19,761 bases of DNA from DATKRB01 sp036501425 (GCA_036501425.1 DASYAI010000058.1:1-19761), one strand, 5' to 3'; shown: positions 6,446 to 14,188, counted from the stretch's first letter. Made by a program: numbers and translations. Notes: generated from the sequence alone by a model not told the origin.

Positions 6446-8340
6446 GCCGCCGGCCGGCGCCGGGGGCGGGCTCGGCCCGAACCACAGTGGACGCCGAGAC
6501 CATCGAGTCCCGGGTGGCCCACCCGAGCATGGCGGCGCCCGAGGTCGACCCGCCGGCGGTGGGCGTCGGGAGCGATGCCGGCCGCGACCGGGGCGCCGGC
6601 ACGGTGCCCCCTGGGTATTACGGCACCATCCGGCGCCGGCTCCCGCTGTTCGCCCTCGGCGGCGCCCTTTCGGTCCTGGCGGGGCTCATCCCCTTCCCCT
6701 ACCGGCGCACCGGCGAGGTGGTCCTGGCGGGGGTGGTGTTCTTCCTGCTGGTGGCCGGAGCCCTCCTCGTGCCGTGGCGCCGCCTGCCGGGCTGGGCCTG
6801 GCCGGTGATCCCGATCGGCTTCGTGGCGGTCATCGCCCTGATCCGAGACGCCCAGGGCGACGCATCGGGCCTGGTGACCCTCTACGTCCTGCCCATCGTG
6901 TGGCTCGCCTTCTACGGCCGACGGTCCCAACTGGTCGTCGGCCTGGGCGCCGTCGTTGCCGCCCTGGTCGTTCCCCTGCTGGCGGTCGGGCCGCCGGAGT
7001 ACCCCTCTTCGCAGTGGCGGATGGCGGTGGTCACCTCGGTGGTGGCCGCCCTGGTGTCGTTCTCGTTCTTCACCATGGTCGCCCGCGACCGGGCCTACGT
7101 GGCCAACCTGGCCCGTCATTCGCTGCGGGCCGAGCAGAACGCCCGCTTCGCCCTCGACGCCCGAGAGCAGCTCGACTCGTTGCTCCGGGCGGCCACCGAG
7201 ACCGCGGTGATCGGCACCGACGTCGACGGCGTGATCTCCTTCTTCTCGGCCGGAGCCGAGCGGATGTTCGGCTACCGGTCGTCAGAGGTGGTCGGGCAGG
7301 CCTCCCTGGTGGAGTTCCTCGACCAGGGGGACGTCGCCACCCGGGCCGCCCAGGTCGGGGTGGAGCCGGGGATGGCGGTGCTCGGTTCGGGAACCGCCGA
7401 GCCGACGGGCGACCGGTCCATCTGGACCTACCGGCCCAAGGGAGGGAGCCGGCGACGGGCCGCCATCACCGTCACCAGTGGGCCCGAAGGCGGCCGCCAC
7501 GGCTACGTCGCCGTGGCCAGCGACGTGACGGTCCGCGAGGAGCTCGATGCCGAGCGGGAGCGGCTGCTGGCGGTCCAGCGCGAGGTGACCGAGGTCCTGG
7601 TGGAGCAGAACCACCGCTTGCGCGAGCTCACCCAGATGAAGGACGACGTGGTGGCCACGGTGTCCCACGAGCTCCGCACGCCGCTCACGTCCATCAGAGG
7701 CTTCGTCGAGCTGCTCCTCGACTCGCGGGGGGCGCCGCTCGACCCCGAGCAGGTCCACATGCTGCGCACGATCGACCGAAACTCGCTGCAGCTGCTGCGG
7801 GTGGCCGAAGATCTGTTGGCCGATCCGGGAGGCGGGCAGAACCTGCGGGTCCACTTCGTGAACACCGATCTCGCCCTCATCGCCACCGAGGCGATCGACA
7901 CCATGGCGGCGCAGGCGGCCAGCCGGCGGATCGAGCTGTCCCTCGTGGCCCACGAGCCGGTCGTGGTCAATGGCGACCCCGACCGGCTGCACCAGCTCTT
8001 CGGGAACCTGCTGTCCAATGCGGTCAAGTTCACGGCACCGGGCGGCCGGGTGATGGTCCGGGTCGGGACGCTCGGGCACTTCGCCCGGCTCGAGGTGCTC
8101 GACGACGGACCGGGTATCCCGCCCGACGAGCGACCCCAGCTCTTCGAGCGCTTCTACCGCCTGGCGTCGGCCGCCGACGAGGGGGTGCCGGGAACCGGCC
8201 TCGGTCTCGCCATCGCCAAGTCGGTGGTCGAGGCCCACAACGGCACGGTCGACATCGTCGACACCCCGGGCTGGTCGACGACGTTCCGGGTCCTGCTGCC
8301 CCTGCAGACCAAGTCGGCAGCGGCCCCGCCCTCGGCGTGA
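6442..8340 (+). CDS. Membrane-bound PAS-domain sensor histidine kinase
   Basis: Partner kinase of the upstream regulator. 632 aa from the ATG that overlaps the regulator stop (ATGA). A disordered, Pro/Ala/Gly-rich N-terminus (1-62) leads to about six TM segments (roughly 67-84, 93-111, 118-134, 143-158, 164-182, 194-214) with very short loops. A short linker helix and a PAS-like sensor domain (about 243-375) follow, then HisKA with H409 in VATVSHELRTPLTSIRGF, and a HATPase domain with N-box LFGNLLSNAVKFT, G1 DDGPGIP, F-box LFERFYR and G2 GTGLGLAIA. All catalytic boxes are intact. With almost no extracytoplasmic loop, the membrane part may sense something in the bilayer, or the PAS domain a cytosolic ligand; both are inference. 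The signal is unknown. Confidence 0.94.
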   Translation: MSRRPAPGAGSARTTVDAETIESRVAHPSMAAPEVDPPAVGVGSDAGRDRGAGTVPPGYYGTIRRRLPLFALGGALSVLAGLIPFPYRRTGEVVLAGVVFFLLVAGALLVPWRRLPGWAWPVIPIGFVAVIALIRDAQGDASGLVTLYVLPIVWLAFYGRRSQLVVGLGAVVAALVVPLLAVGPPEYPSSQWRMAVVTSVVAALVSFSFFTMVARDRAYVANLARHSLRAEQNARFALDAREQLDSLLRAATETAVIGTDVDGVISFFSAGAERMFGYRSSEVVGQASLVEFLDQGDVATRAAQVGVEPGMAVLGSGTAEPTGDRSIWTYRPKGGSRRRAAITVTSGPEGGRHGYVAVASDVTVREELDAERERLLAVQREVTEVLVEQNHRLRELTQMKDDVVATVSHELRTPLTSIRGFVELLLDSRGAPLDPEQVHMLRTIDRNSLQLLRVAEDLLADPGGGQNLRVHFVNTDLALIATEAIDTMAAQAASRRIELSLVAHEPVVVNGDPDRLHQLFGNLLSNAVKFTAPGGRVMVRVGTLGHFARLEVLDDGPGIPPDERPQLFERFYRLASAADEGVPGTGLGLAIAKSVVEAHNGTVDIVDTPGWSTTFRVLLPLQTKSAAAPPSA

Positions 8341-8350
8341 GCGCCGGCGG

Positions 8351-8368
8351 CTGACCGCAACGGGTCAG
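8351..8368. terminator. Small hairpin between convergent kinase gene and ruvB
   Basis: CTGACC (8351-8356) and GGTCAG (8363-8368) form a perfect six-base stem with a six-base loop in the 24-base gap between two convergent genes. The right arm contains the ruvB stop codon. No T-tract follows on either strand, so termination efficiency is doubtful. Confidence 0.3.
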
Positions 8369-9507
8369 AACAGCGAGGCGCCGGGCTCCGGCGCGGGGCG
8401 GTCGTCGGTCGGCTCGACGTTCAGGTGGCTCCACGCCCGGGCGGTGGGCACCCGGCCCCTGGGCGTGCGCTGGATCAGCCCCTGCTGGAGCAGGAACGGC
8501 TCGTAGGCGTCCTCGATCGTGTCGGTCTCCTCGCCCACGCACTGGGCGAGCGTGGTGAGGCCCACCGGCTTGCCGGCGAACCGTCGGCACAGGGTGTCCA
8601 AGATGGCCCGGTCCACCTTGTCCAGGCCGAGCTCGTCGATCTGGAAGAGGGTGAGACCCTGGGCGGCCGAGGCCCCCGAGATGCTGCCGTCCCCCCGCAC
8701 CTCGACGTAGTCCCGTACCCGTCGCAGCAGGCGGTTGGCGATGCGCGGCGTCCCCCGCGAGCGCTCGCCGATCCGGGTGGCGCCTTCCTCGTCGATGTCC
8801 ACGCCGAGGATCTGCGCCGACCGCCGTACGATCTCCTTCAGGTCGCCGGGGCCGTAGAGGTCGAGGCGGCCGACGAACCCGAAGCGGTCCCGCAGGGGCG
8901 CCGCTACCAGCCCGGTCCGGGTCGTCGCTCCGACCAGGGTGAACTTCGGCAGATCCAGGCGGATGGACCGGGCGGTCGGTCCCTTCCCGATCAAGATGTC
9001 CAGCTTGGCGTCCTCCATCGCCGGGTACAGGACCTCCTCGACCGTGCGGTGCAGCCGGTGGATCTCGTCGATGAACAGCACGTCGCCCTCTTGGAGGTCG
9101 GTGAGCAGCGCGGCGAGGTCGCCGGGCCGCGCCAGCACCGGACCCGACGTGATGCGCAGCCCGACCCCGAGCTCGGTCGCCACGATGCCGGCCAGCGAGG
9201 TCTTCCCGAGGCCCGGAGGGCCGGCGAAGAGCAGGTGGTCGACCGGCTGGTTCCGGCGGCGCGCCGCCTGGAGGACGATCCCGAGGTGCTCCACCAGCTG
9301 GGCCTGACCGACGAACTCGCGCAGGGTGCGGGGTCGCAGCCCAGCCTCGTCGAGCTCCTCGCGTGCACCGGGGGCCGGGTCCACCACTCGCCCACCCGGC
9401 GCCGGGCGGCCCCGCTCGCGCTCGGCCGACCCCGGCGCCTCGTCCCCCTGCTCAGCCCGGTCGAGCGGATCGGGCTGCAGCACCTCGCGCCGGGCGCCGG
9501 GTGTCAT
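8365..9507 (-). CDS. ruvB: Holliday junction branch migration ATPase RuvB
   Basis: AAA+ motor that drives branch migration of Holliday junctions with RuvA. 380 aa from the ATG at 9507, which overlaps the ruvA stop (ATGA); the open frame upstream is a shadow of ruvA. Walker A GPPGLGKT lies at 96-103, Walker B DEIH at 147-150, sensor 1 GATTR at 193-197, an LRDRFG arginine-finger region at 205-210, and the C-terminal winged helix contains GLTTLAQCVGEETDTIEDAYEPFLLQQGL. The first 50 or so residues are a charged, poorly conserved extension (family proteins usually reach the LRPxxLxEFVGQ motif by about residue 20-30; here it begins near 57). Last gene of the ruvC-ruvA-ruvB unit. Confidence 0.97.
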   Translation of the reverse strand: MTPGARREVLQPDPLDRAEQGDEAPGSAERERGRPAPGGRVVDPAPGAREELDEAGLRPRTLREFVGQAQLVEHLGIVLQAARRRNQPVDHLLFAGPPGLGKTSLAGIVATELGVGLRITSGPVLARPGDLAALLTDLQEGDVLFIDEIHRLHRTVEEVLYPAMEDAKLDILIGKGPTARSIRLDLPKFTLVGATTRTGLVAAPLRDRFGFVGRLDLYGPGDLKEIVRRSAQILGVDIDEEGATRIGERSRGTPRIANRLLRRVRDYVEVRGDGSISGASAAQGLTLFQIDELGLDKVDRAILDTLCRRFAGKPVGLTTLAQCVGEETDTIEDAYEPFLLQQGLIQRTPRGRVPTARAWSHLNVEPTDDRPAPEPGASLF

Positions 9508-10112
9508 CGGCCCGCGAGGTCCCGCAGCGCCAGCCGCAGGATGGCCTCCACGTCCAGCTCCTCGAGCGAGTCGGAGAGCCCGTCGAACGCCCGCTTGATC
9601 TCGTCGGGTCCGTAGCCCAGCTCGACCAGCGCTGCCCGTGCCTCGCCGCGCGCCGTGCGGGCATCGGTCCCGAGCCCCGCAGCGGGCGCCGTCCCCGAAA
9701 GGTCGGGCAGCTCCAGCCGGCTCTTGAGGTCGATCAGCAGCCGGGCGGCCGTCTTGCGGCCCACGCCGGGCACGGCGCAGAGGCTCTGGAGGTCCTCTTC
9801 GAGCACCGCCGTCGACAGGGCGGCGGGCGAGAGCACCGACAGGATGCTCAGGGCCAGCGACGGCCCCACGCCGTGGGCCCCGATGAGCGCCTCGAAGCAC
9901 CGCCGCTCGTCGTCGTGCCGGAACCCGTAGAGCACGATGGCGTCCTCGCGCACGTGGGTGTGGACGTGGAGGAAGGCCGGTCCCGGCGCTCCGACGAGGT
10001 CGGCGGCGGTGACCGGGGTCACCGACACCCGGTAGCCCACCCCGCCGACCTCCACGATCACCTCGCCGGTCGCGCTCCGTGCCACCAGCTCGCCGCGCAG
10101 CGTCCCGATCAT
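9504..10112 (-). CDS. ruvA: Holliday junction DNA-binding protein RuvA
   Basis: Tetrameric junction-binding protein that loads RuvB. 202 aa, normal length. The N-terminal OB-fold starts MIGTLRGELV; two helix-hairpin-helix motifs follow (LIGAHGVGPSLALSILS and LCAVPGVGRKTAARLLIDLK), then an acidic linker and the C-terminal RuvB-binding domain (EARAALVELGYGPDEI). The ATG at 10112 overlaps the ruvC stop as ATGA and has a strong AGGAGGT Shine-Dalgarno within the end of ruvC. Its own stop overlaps the ruvB start, so all three ruv genes are coupled. Confidence 0.97.
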   Translation of the reverse strand: MIGTLRGELVARSATGEVIVEVGGVGYRVSVTPVTAADLVGAPGPAFLHVHTHVREDAIVLYGFRHDDERRCFEALIGAHGVGPSLALSILSVLSPAALSTAVLEEDLQSLCAVPGVGRKTAARLLIDLKSRLELPDLSGTAPAAGLGTDARTARGEARAALVELGYGPDEIKRAFDGLSDSLEELDVEAILRLALRDLAGR

Positions 10113-10624
10113 CGTCCACCTCCTGCCGCGTCCAGTGCGGCTCGCAAGGGCATGGTCGTCAGGTGGCAGGCCGCCAGGGCGAGGGCGTCGGCCGCGTCGG
10201 GCGGCCGGGGCGGGGCCGCCAAGCCGAGCACCTGGGCGACCATGCGTTGGACCTGGGCCTTGGTGGCGCTCCCGTAACCGACCAATGCCTGCTTGACCTC
10301 GTTGGACGTGTACTCGACCACCGCGCAGCCGGACGCCGCCGCCGCCGCCAGCGCCAGGCCGCTCGCCTGGCCGACCGACATGGCGGTCTTGACGTTGACC
10401 TGAAAGAAGACTCGCTCGACCGCCACGACCGCCGGCTGGAACTCCTCGAGCAGCGACTGCACCTCGCGCTGGACCGCCCACAGCCGGGCGGGGAGCGCCA
10501 TGTCCGGATCGGTCTCGATCACTCCGGCGGCCACCGCCTCCAGCGACCGGTTCCGATCGTCGGCCCGCCGCACCAGGCCGTAGCCGCAACGGGAGAGACC
10601 GGGGTCGATGCCGAGCACGAACAC
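10109..10624 (-). CDS. ruvC: Holliday junction resolvase RuvC
   Basis: Structure-specific endonuclease that cuts Holliday junctions in the RuvABC resolvasome. With GTG 10624 as start the protein is 171 aa, and the first catalytic aspartate falls at residue 7 as in E. coli RuvC. The acidic residues are D7 (LGIDPG), E70 (VVAVERVFF), D143 and D146 (PDAADALA). TACATT lies seven bases before this GTG, compatible with a leaderless mRNA. An upstream in-frame ATG at 10723 would add 33 disordered residues (204 aa) but has no Shine-Dalgarno; it cannot be excluded. In many actinobacteria yebC is directly upstream; here two acyl-CoA dehydrogenase genes intervene on the other strand. Confidence 0.94.
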   Translation of the reverse strand: MFVLGIDPGLSRCGYGLVRRADDRNRSLEAVAAGVIETDPDMALPARLWAVQREVQSLLEEFQPAVVAVERVFFQVNVKTAMSVGQASGLALAAAAASGCAVVEYTSNEVKQALVGYGSATKAQVQRMVAQVLGLAAPPRPPDAADALALAACHLTTMPLRAALDAAGGGR

Positions 10625-10631
10625 CCGTTCG

Positions 10632-10637
10632 AATGTA
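10632..10637 (-). promoter_or_regulatory. Putative -10 box of ruvC, near-leaderless spacing
   Basis: TACATT on the minus strand ends seven bases before GTG 10624. No -35 consensus is seen. It supports the shorter ruvC start, but the start choice and the motif were assessed together, so the two are not independent. Confidence 0.35.
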
Positions 10638-10724
10638 GTGGGTGGGTGCGGGCCGGTCGGGGATCCGTCCGCCGGCGGATCGGGACCCGACCCGGGCACC
10701 TGGTTTGTGGCGGACTCGGACATC

Positions 10725-10730
10725 TAAGAT
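10725..10730 (+). promoter_or_regulatory. Possible -10 box for the acyl-CoA dehydrogenase pair
   Basis: TAAGAT fits TANNNT and would start a transcript near 10737, giving a leader of about 97 bases before the ATG at 10834. The sequence at -35 (GGTTTG, 17-base spacing) is poor. The box lies next to the alternative ruvC ATG. Confidence 0.25.
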
Positions 10731-10769
10731 TCGCCGACGCAGGCCGCGGCACGCGCGCCCGGGGACCGC

Positions 10770-10806
10770 CCCGGCGGCCGACCCGTCGGCACACCGGGCC
10801 GCCGGG
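10770..10806 (+). promoter_or_regulatory. Leader hairpin with an alternative fold before the acyl-CoA dehydrogenase pair
   Basis: CCCGGCGGCC (10770-10779) pairs perfectly with GGCCGCCGGG (10797-10806). A competing small stem GCCGA-CCCG-TCGGC (10777-10790) uses bases of the left arm, so the two folds exclude each other. The element ends about ten bases before the Shine-Dalgarno GAGGGAGGGA (10816-10825). GC-rich DNA gives such stems often by chance. Confidence 0.3.
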
Positions 10807-10833
10807 CTGCACCACGAGGGAGGGACGGGGCCG

Positions 10834-11976
10834 ATGGAGCTCGAGCTGACATCCGATCAGGAGTTCTTCGCCGAGACCACGAGGAAATTCCTCGAGGACA
10901 AGGCGTCGGTGACCGAGCTGCGGGCGCGCCGGCACGACCCGGTGGGCTTCGACGGCGACTACTGGCGCCAGGGGGCCGAGCTGGGCTGGACGTCGCTGCT
11001 GGTCAGCGAGCCGGACGGCGGAGGCAGCATCAGCGGTCGGGGCGTCGCCGACCTCGCGCTGGTCGGCTTCGAGTTCGGCCGCCACGCCGCCCCCGGACCG
11101 CTGGTGGGCAACAACGTCGTGGCCGGGGCGCTGTCCGAGCTCGGCACGGCCGCCCAGAAGGCCGAGTGGCTGCCCGGGCTGCTCGGCGGCGAGCGGCTGG
11201 CGGCATGGGCCCTCGCCGAGCCCCGTCCCAACGACCGGTTGGGCGAGGTCCTGGTCGAGGCCACGCCCAAGGGCGACCGGTACGTGGTGTCGGGGACCAA
11301 GCAGCCGGTCGAGTCCGCCGACCAGTCGGCCCTGCTGCTGGTGGTGGCCCGGTCGCCCGAGGGGCTGGTGCAACTGCTCGTCCCGACCGACTCGCCCGGC
11401 GTGAGCGTCGGTGCCATGGGCGGGGTCGACCTGTCGCGCCGGTTCGGGTCGGTGACCTTGGACCACGTGGAGCTGCCGGCCTCCGCCGTGCTGGGCGACG
11501 CCGCCGACGCCGAGCGGGCGGTTGAGCACCAGCTGGAGCTCGCCATCGTGCTCGAGCTGGCCGAGATGGTCGGCGCGATGGACAAGGCGCTCGAGATCAC
11601 CATCGAGTGGGCCTTCAACCGCTACTCCTTCGGCCGCCCGCTGGCTTCCTACCAGGAGCTGAAGCACCGCTTCGCCGACATGAAGATCTGGCTGGAGGCG
11701 AGCCACGCCCTCGCCGACGAGGCGGCCCGGGCGGTGCAGGACCGCTCGCCGGGCGCGATCGAGATCGTGAGCGGCGCCAAGGCCTACGTGAGTGCCAAGG
11801 GGCCCGAGCTGGTCCAGGACTGCATCCAGATGCACGGCGGCATCGGGGTGACGTTCGACCACGACCTGCATCTCTACCTGCGCCGGGTGGTGCTCGGCAG
11901 CAAGCTGTGGGGCACCGCCGCCGACCACCGCAACCGGCTCACCACGATTCTCGAGCAGAGGGAGGGCGTCCGATGA
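10834..11976 (+). CDS. Acyl-CoA dehydrogenase subunit (FadE-like, first of pair)
   Basis: FAD-dependent acyl-CoA dehydrogenase family protein, 380 aa, cytosolic. Start ATG 10834 has GAGGGAGGGA ending nine bases upstream. The N-terminal helical domain begins MELELTSDQEFFAETTRKFL; the C-terminal domain keeps RYSFGRPLASYQELKHRFADM (from R263) and QMHGGIGVTFDHDLHLYLRR (from 332), typical FAD-contact segments. The usual (E)GT(x)EI C-terminal motif with catalytic glutamate is absent; the protein ends soon after KLWGTAADHR. The stop overlaps the next gene as ATGA, so the two subunits are probably made in equal amounts. Paired, individually incomplete dehydrogenases are known as alpha2-beta2 enzymes in actinobacterial steroid side-chain degradation; that assignment is inference, and the substrate cannot be read here. 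Confidence 0.88.
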   Translation: MELELTSDQEFFAETTRKFLEDKASVTELRARRHDPVGFDGDYWRQGAELGWTSLLVSEPDGGGSISGRGVADLALVGFEFGRHAAPGPLVGNNVVAGALSELGTAAQKAEWLPGLLGGERLAAWALAEPRPNDRLGEVLVEATPKGDRYVVSGTKQPVESADQSALLLVVARSPEGLVQLLVPTDSPGVSVGAMGGVDLSRRFGSVTLDHVELPASAVLGDAADAERAVEHQLELAIVLELAEMVGAMDKALEITIEWAFNRYSFGRPLASYQELKHRFADMKIWLEASHALADEAARAVQDRSPGAIEIVSGAKAYVSAKGPELVQDCIQMHGGIGVTFDHDLHLYLRRVVLGSKLWGTAADHRNRLTTILEQREGVR

Positions 11977-13253
11977 GCGCCGACACGACGGCCGAGGCCA
12001 CCGAGAGCGTCGAGGAGTTCCGGCTCCGGGCACGCGCGTGGCTGAAGGACAACATGCCCCCCCGCCGGGGTGGTGACGGCGGCATGCTCAGGGGGACGGC
12101 CAGCGACGAGGAGGAGCTGGCCGACGTCGAGCGGACCCGCGCCCTGCAGCGCAAGCTGTTCGACGGCGGTTTCGCCGGCATCTGCTTCCCGAAGGCCTAC
12201 GGCGGCCAGGGCCTCACCCCGGCCCACGCCGACGCGTTCAACCAGGAGCTGGCCGGTTACGAGTACCCGTCGCGCAACCAGGTCCCAACCTTCACGCCTT
12301 GTGCGGCTGTGATCCTCGAGTTCGGCAACGAGGAGCAGAAGCGCACCCACATCCCCGCCATGTTGAAGGGCGAGGAGATCTGGATGCAGTTCCTCTCCGA
12401 GCCGAGCGGGGGCTCGGACGTTGCGAGCGCCCAGACCACGGCCGTGCGCGACGGGGACGAGTGGGTGCTCAACGGCTCGAAGATCTGGACGACCGGCGCC
12501 TGGTGGTCCGACTGGGGCCTCTGCCTCGCCCGGACCAACTGGGACGTGCCCAAGCACCGCGGCCTGAGCGTCTTCATGCTCAAGATCCACCAGCCCGGCA
12601 TCGAGGTGCACCGGATCGAGATGCTGAACGGCTCCAAGGAGTTTTGCCAGGAGTTCATCACCGACGTGCGGATCCCCGACTCGGACCGCATCGGCCAGGT
12701 CGATGACGGCTGGACGGTGGGCATCCGGTGGATGTTCTACGAGAAGAGCTTCAGCATGTCCCCCCTCACCTACCGTCCTCCGACGGCCGCCGAGGGCACC
12801 TCGACCGGCGGGTCGCACCCCCTGCTCGGCCTCGCCCGGGCGGCCGGGCGCCTCGACGATCCCCGGGCGCGCGACCTGATCGGCGAGGCCCATGCCCTCT
12901 CGCTCGCCACCCGGGCCCTCTCGTCGCGGGTCGGCCGGGCGATCGCCACCGGCAAGGTCACCGACCAGGCGGCGGCGCTCACCCGGGTGATGGGCGGCGA
13001 CACCCGGATCCGCACCTCGTCGATCGAGTCCGAGCTCGCCGGGTCCGCCGGGGTGGCTTGGGATGCCGACGACACCCGGTCGGAGACCTACGGCACCGGT
13101 TTCCTGACCCGCCAGGCGGCGACCATCGCCGGCGGTACCACCGAGATGTCCCGCAACGTGATCAGTGAGCGGGTGCTCGGGATGCCCCGCGAGCGCACCG
13201 GCGACAAGGACATCCCCTTCCGCGACGTCCCCCGCTCCCCCGGCGGCAGGTAG
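11973..13253 (+). CDS. Acyl-CoA dehydrogenase subunit (FadE-like, second of pair)
   Basis: 426 aa, coupled to the preceding subunit (ATGA; GAGGGAGGG upstream). The open frame further upstream belongs to a shadow of that gene. The middle beta-domain is classic: FLSEPSGGSDVASAQTTA (SEPSGGSD at 142-149) and NGSKIWTTGA, which contact FAD and substrate. The C-terminal part ends with AGGTTEMSRNVISERVLGMPRE (GGTTE at 387-391), where the position often occupied by the catalytic Glu of YEGT-type enzymes is Gly. It lacks the RxxFGxPLxxxQ segment that its partner has, so the two proteins look complementary. Likely role: alpha,beta-desaturation of an acyl-CoA thioester as a heteromer; whether the ligand is fatty, branched or steroidal is unknown. 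Confidence 0.88.
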   Translation: MSADTTAEATESVEEFRLRARAWLKDNMPPRRGGDGGMLRGTASDEEELADVERTRALQRKLFDGGFAGICFPKAYGGQGLTPAHADAFNQELAGYEYPSRNQVPTFTPCAAVILEFGNEEQKRTHIPAMLKGEEIWMQFLSEPSGGSDVASAQTTAVRDGDEWVLNGSKIWTTGAWWSDWGLCLARTNWDVPKHRGLSVFMLKIHQPGIEVHRIEMLNGSKEFCQEFITDVRIPDSDRIGQVDDGWTVGIRWMFYEKSFSMSPLTYRPPTAAEGTSTGGSHPLLGLARAAGRLDDPRARDLIGEAHALSLATRALSSRVGRAIATGKVTDQAAALTRVMGGDTRIRTSSIESELAGSAGVAWDADDTRSETYGTGFLTRQAATIAGGTTEMSRNVISERVLGMPRERTGDKDIPFRDVPRSPGGR

Positions 13254-13261
13254 TCCCCGGG

Positions 13262-13299
13262 CCGGGCGCCCACAGTCGACGGCCGCGACGGGCGCCCGG
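13262..13299. terminator. GC hairpin between convergent acyl-CoA dehydrogenase and yebC genes
   Basis: CCGGGCGCCC (13262-13271) pairs perfectly with GGGCGCCCGG (13290-13299). The 18-base loop contains a further GTCG/CGAC pairing (13275-13278 with 13286-13289). It starts nine bases after the dehydrogenase stop and sits in a 90-base convergent gap, where a bidirectional terminator is expected. There is no T-tract, as is common in GC-rich actinobacteria. Confidence 0.55.
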
Positions 13300-13313
13300 G
13301 CGACAGCGGCTCA

Positions 13314-13331
13314 CGGACCGGCCGAGGTCCG
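13314..13331. terminator. Second small hairpin downstream of yebC
   Basis: CGGACC (13314-13319) and GGTCCG (13326-13331) form a six-base stem with a six-base loop, 12 bases after the yebC stop in its direction of transcription. No T-tract. May act with the larger neighbouring hairpin. Confidence 0.35.
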
Positions 13332-13343
13332 GGTGTCTCGGGC

Positions 13344-14093
13344 TCAGCCTTCGAACGCGGCGAGGATGTCGTCGGGGATGTCGTAGTTGGCGTGCACGGC
13401 CTGGACGTCGTCGTGGTCGTCGATCGACTCGAGGAGCCGGAGGATCCGCTTGGCGTCGCCCTCGTCCTCGATCGCCACCGTCGTGGTCGGCTCGAGGGCG
13501 AGCTCGGCCGACTCGGCGGTCAGCCCGGCGGTCTCGAGCGCCGACTGCACCGCGTGCAGGTCGGCGGGGGCACAGGTGAGGACCCACTGCTCGCCCACCC
13601 CGTCGAGGTCCTCGGCGCCGGCGTCCGCCGCGACCTCCATGATCCGCTCCTCGTCGAGGGACCCGGGCAGGGTGAGTACGCCCTTGCGCTCGAATTGCCA
13701 GCTCACGGCGCCGGGCTCGGCCATCGAGCCACCGCTTCGGCTGAAGAGGTTGCGGACCTCGGCCCCGGTGCGGTTGCGGTTGTCGGTGAGGGTCTCGACG
13801 ATGACCGCCACGCCGCCGGGGGCGTACCCCTCGTAGTTGACCGCCTCGTAGCGGACCCCTTCGAGCTCCCCGCTCCCCCGCTTGATGGCCCGTTCGATGG
13901 TGTCGAGGGGAACCGACGCGTCGCGCGCCTTCTGGTACATCGCCCGCAGGGTCGCGTTGGCGGTCAGGTCGCTGCCCCCCTCCCGCGCGGCCACCTCCAC
14001 CTGGCGGATGAGCTTGGCGAAGACCTTGGCCCGTGCCTTGTCCTGCGCGCCCTTCCGGTACTTGGTGGTGGCCCACTTGGAGTGACCCGACAT
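13344..14093 (-). CDS. yebC: YebC/PmpR/TACO1-family protein
   Basis: 249 aa, usual length. The N-terminus MSGHSKWATTKYRKGAQDKARAKVFAKLIR is the family signature; conserved TLRAMYQKARDASVPLDTIERAIKRG and GYAPGGVAVIVETLTDNRNRT follow, ending in the acidic third domain. Family members have been described as DNA-binding regulators and, more recently, as translation factors that relieve ribosome pausing; the role in this organism is not shown by the sequence. The ATG at 14093 has a good AAGGAG Shine-Dalgarno. A promoter-like GTGGCA-17-TAGCAT lies upstream, giving a leader of about 44 bases. It is separated from ruvC, its usual neighbour, by the acyl-CoA dehydrogenase pair. Confidence 0.96.
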   Translation of the reverse strand: MSGHSKWATTKYRKGAQDKARAKVFAKLIRQVEVAAREGGSDLTANATLRAMYQKARDASVPLDTIERAIKRGSGELEGVRYEAVNYEGYAPGGVAVIVETLTDNRNRTGAEVRNLFSRSGGSMAEPGAVSWQFERKGVLTLPGSLDEERIMEVAADAGAEDLDGVGEQWVLTCAPADLHAVQSALETAGLTAESAELALEPTTTVAIEDEGDAKRILRLLESIDDHDDVQAVHANYDIPDDILAAFEG

Positions 14094-14143
14094 CGAGCTC
14101 CTTCCCCCTCGGGGTGTGCCGGCCCGCCGAGGCGCGGCTCTCG

Positions 14144-14172
14144 ATGCTACCGGAAGGGCACCCGCCTGCCAC
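14144..14172 (-). promoter_or_regulatory. Putative promoter of yebC
   Basis: On the minus strand GTGGCA (14172-14167, 4 of 6 to TTGACA) is followed by 17 bases and TAGCAT (14149-14144). The predicted start near 14137 gives a 44-base leader carrying the yebC Shine-Dalgarno. The ten bases CCGGTAGCAT are identical to those at the pdxS promoter. Confidence 0.5.
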
Positions 14173-14188
14173 CGGCCACCCGGCCGGT
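14171..14188 (-). terminator. Hairpin downstream of pdxT
   Basis: ACCGGCC (14171-14177) pairs with GGCCGGT (14182-14188) across a four-base loop, beginning 11 bases after the pdxT stop in its direction of transcription. No T-tract. One arm touches the putative yebC -35. Confidence 0.4.

Noticed and set aside
8365..10119. RuvB read as a 584-residue protein
   Set aside because: The extra upstream part is an out-of-phase reading of ruvA; ATG 9507 overlapping the ruvA stop fits the family.
10519..12033. 504-codon minus-strand open frame across ruvC and the first acyl-CoA dehydrogenase gene
   Set aside because: Runs antisense to a convincing FadE-like gene and in another phase of ruvC; the composition is of shadow type.
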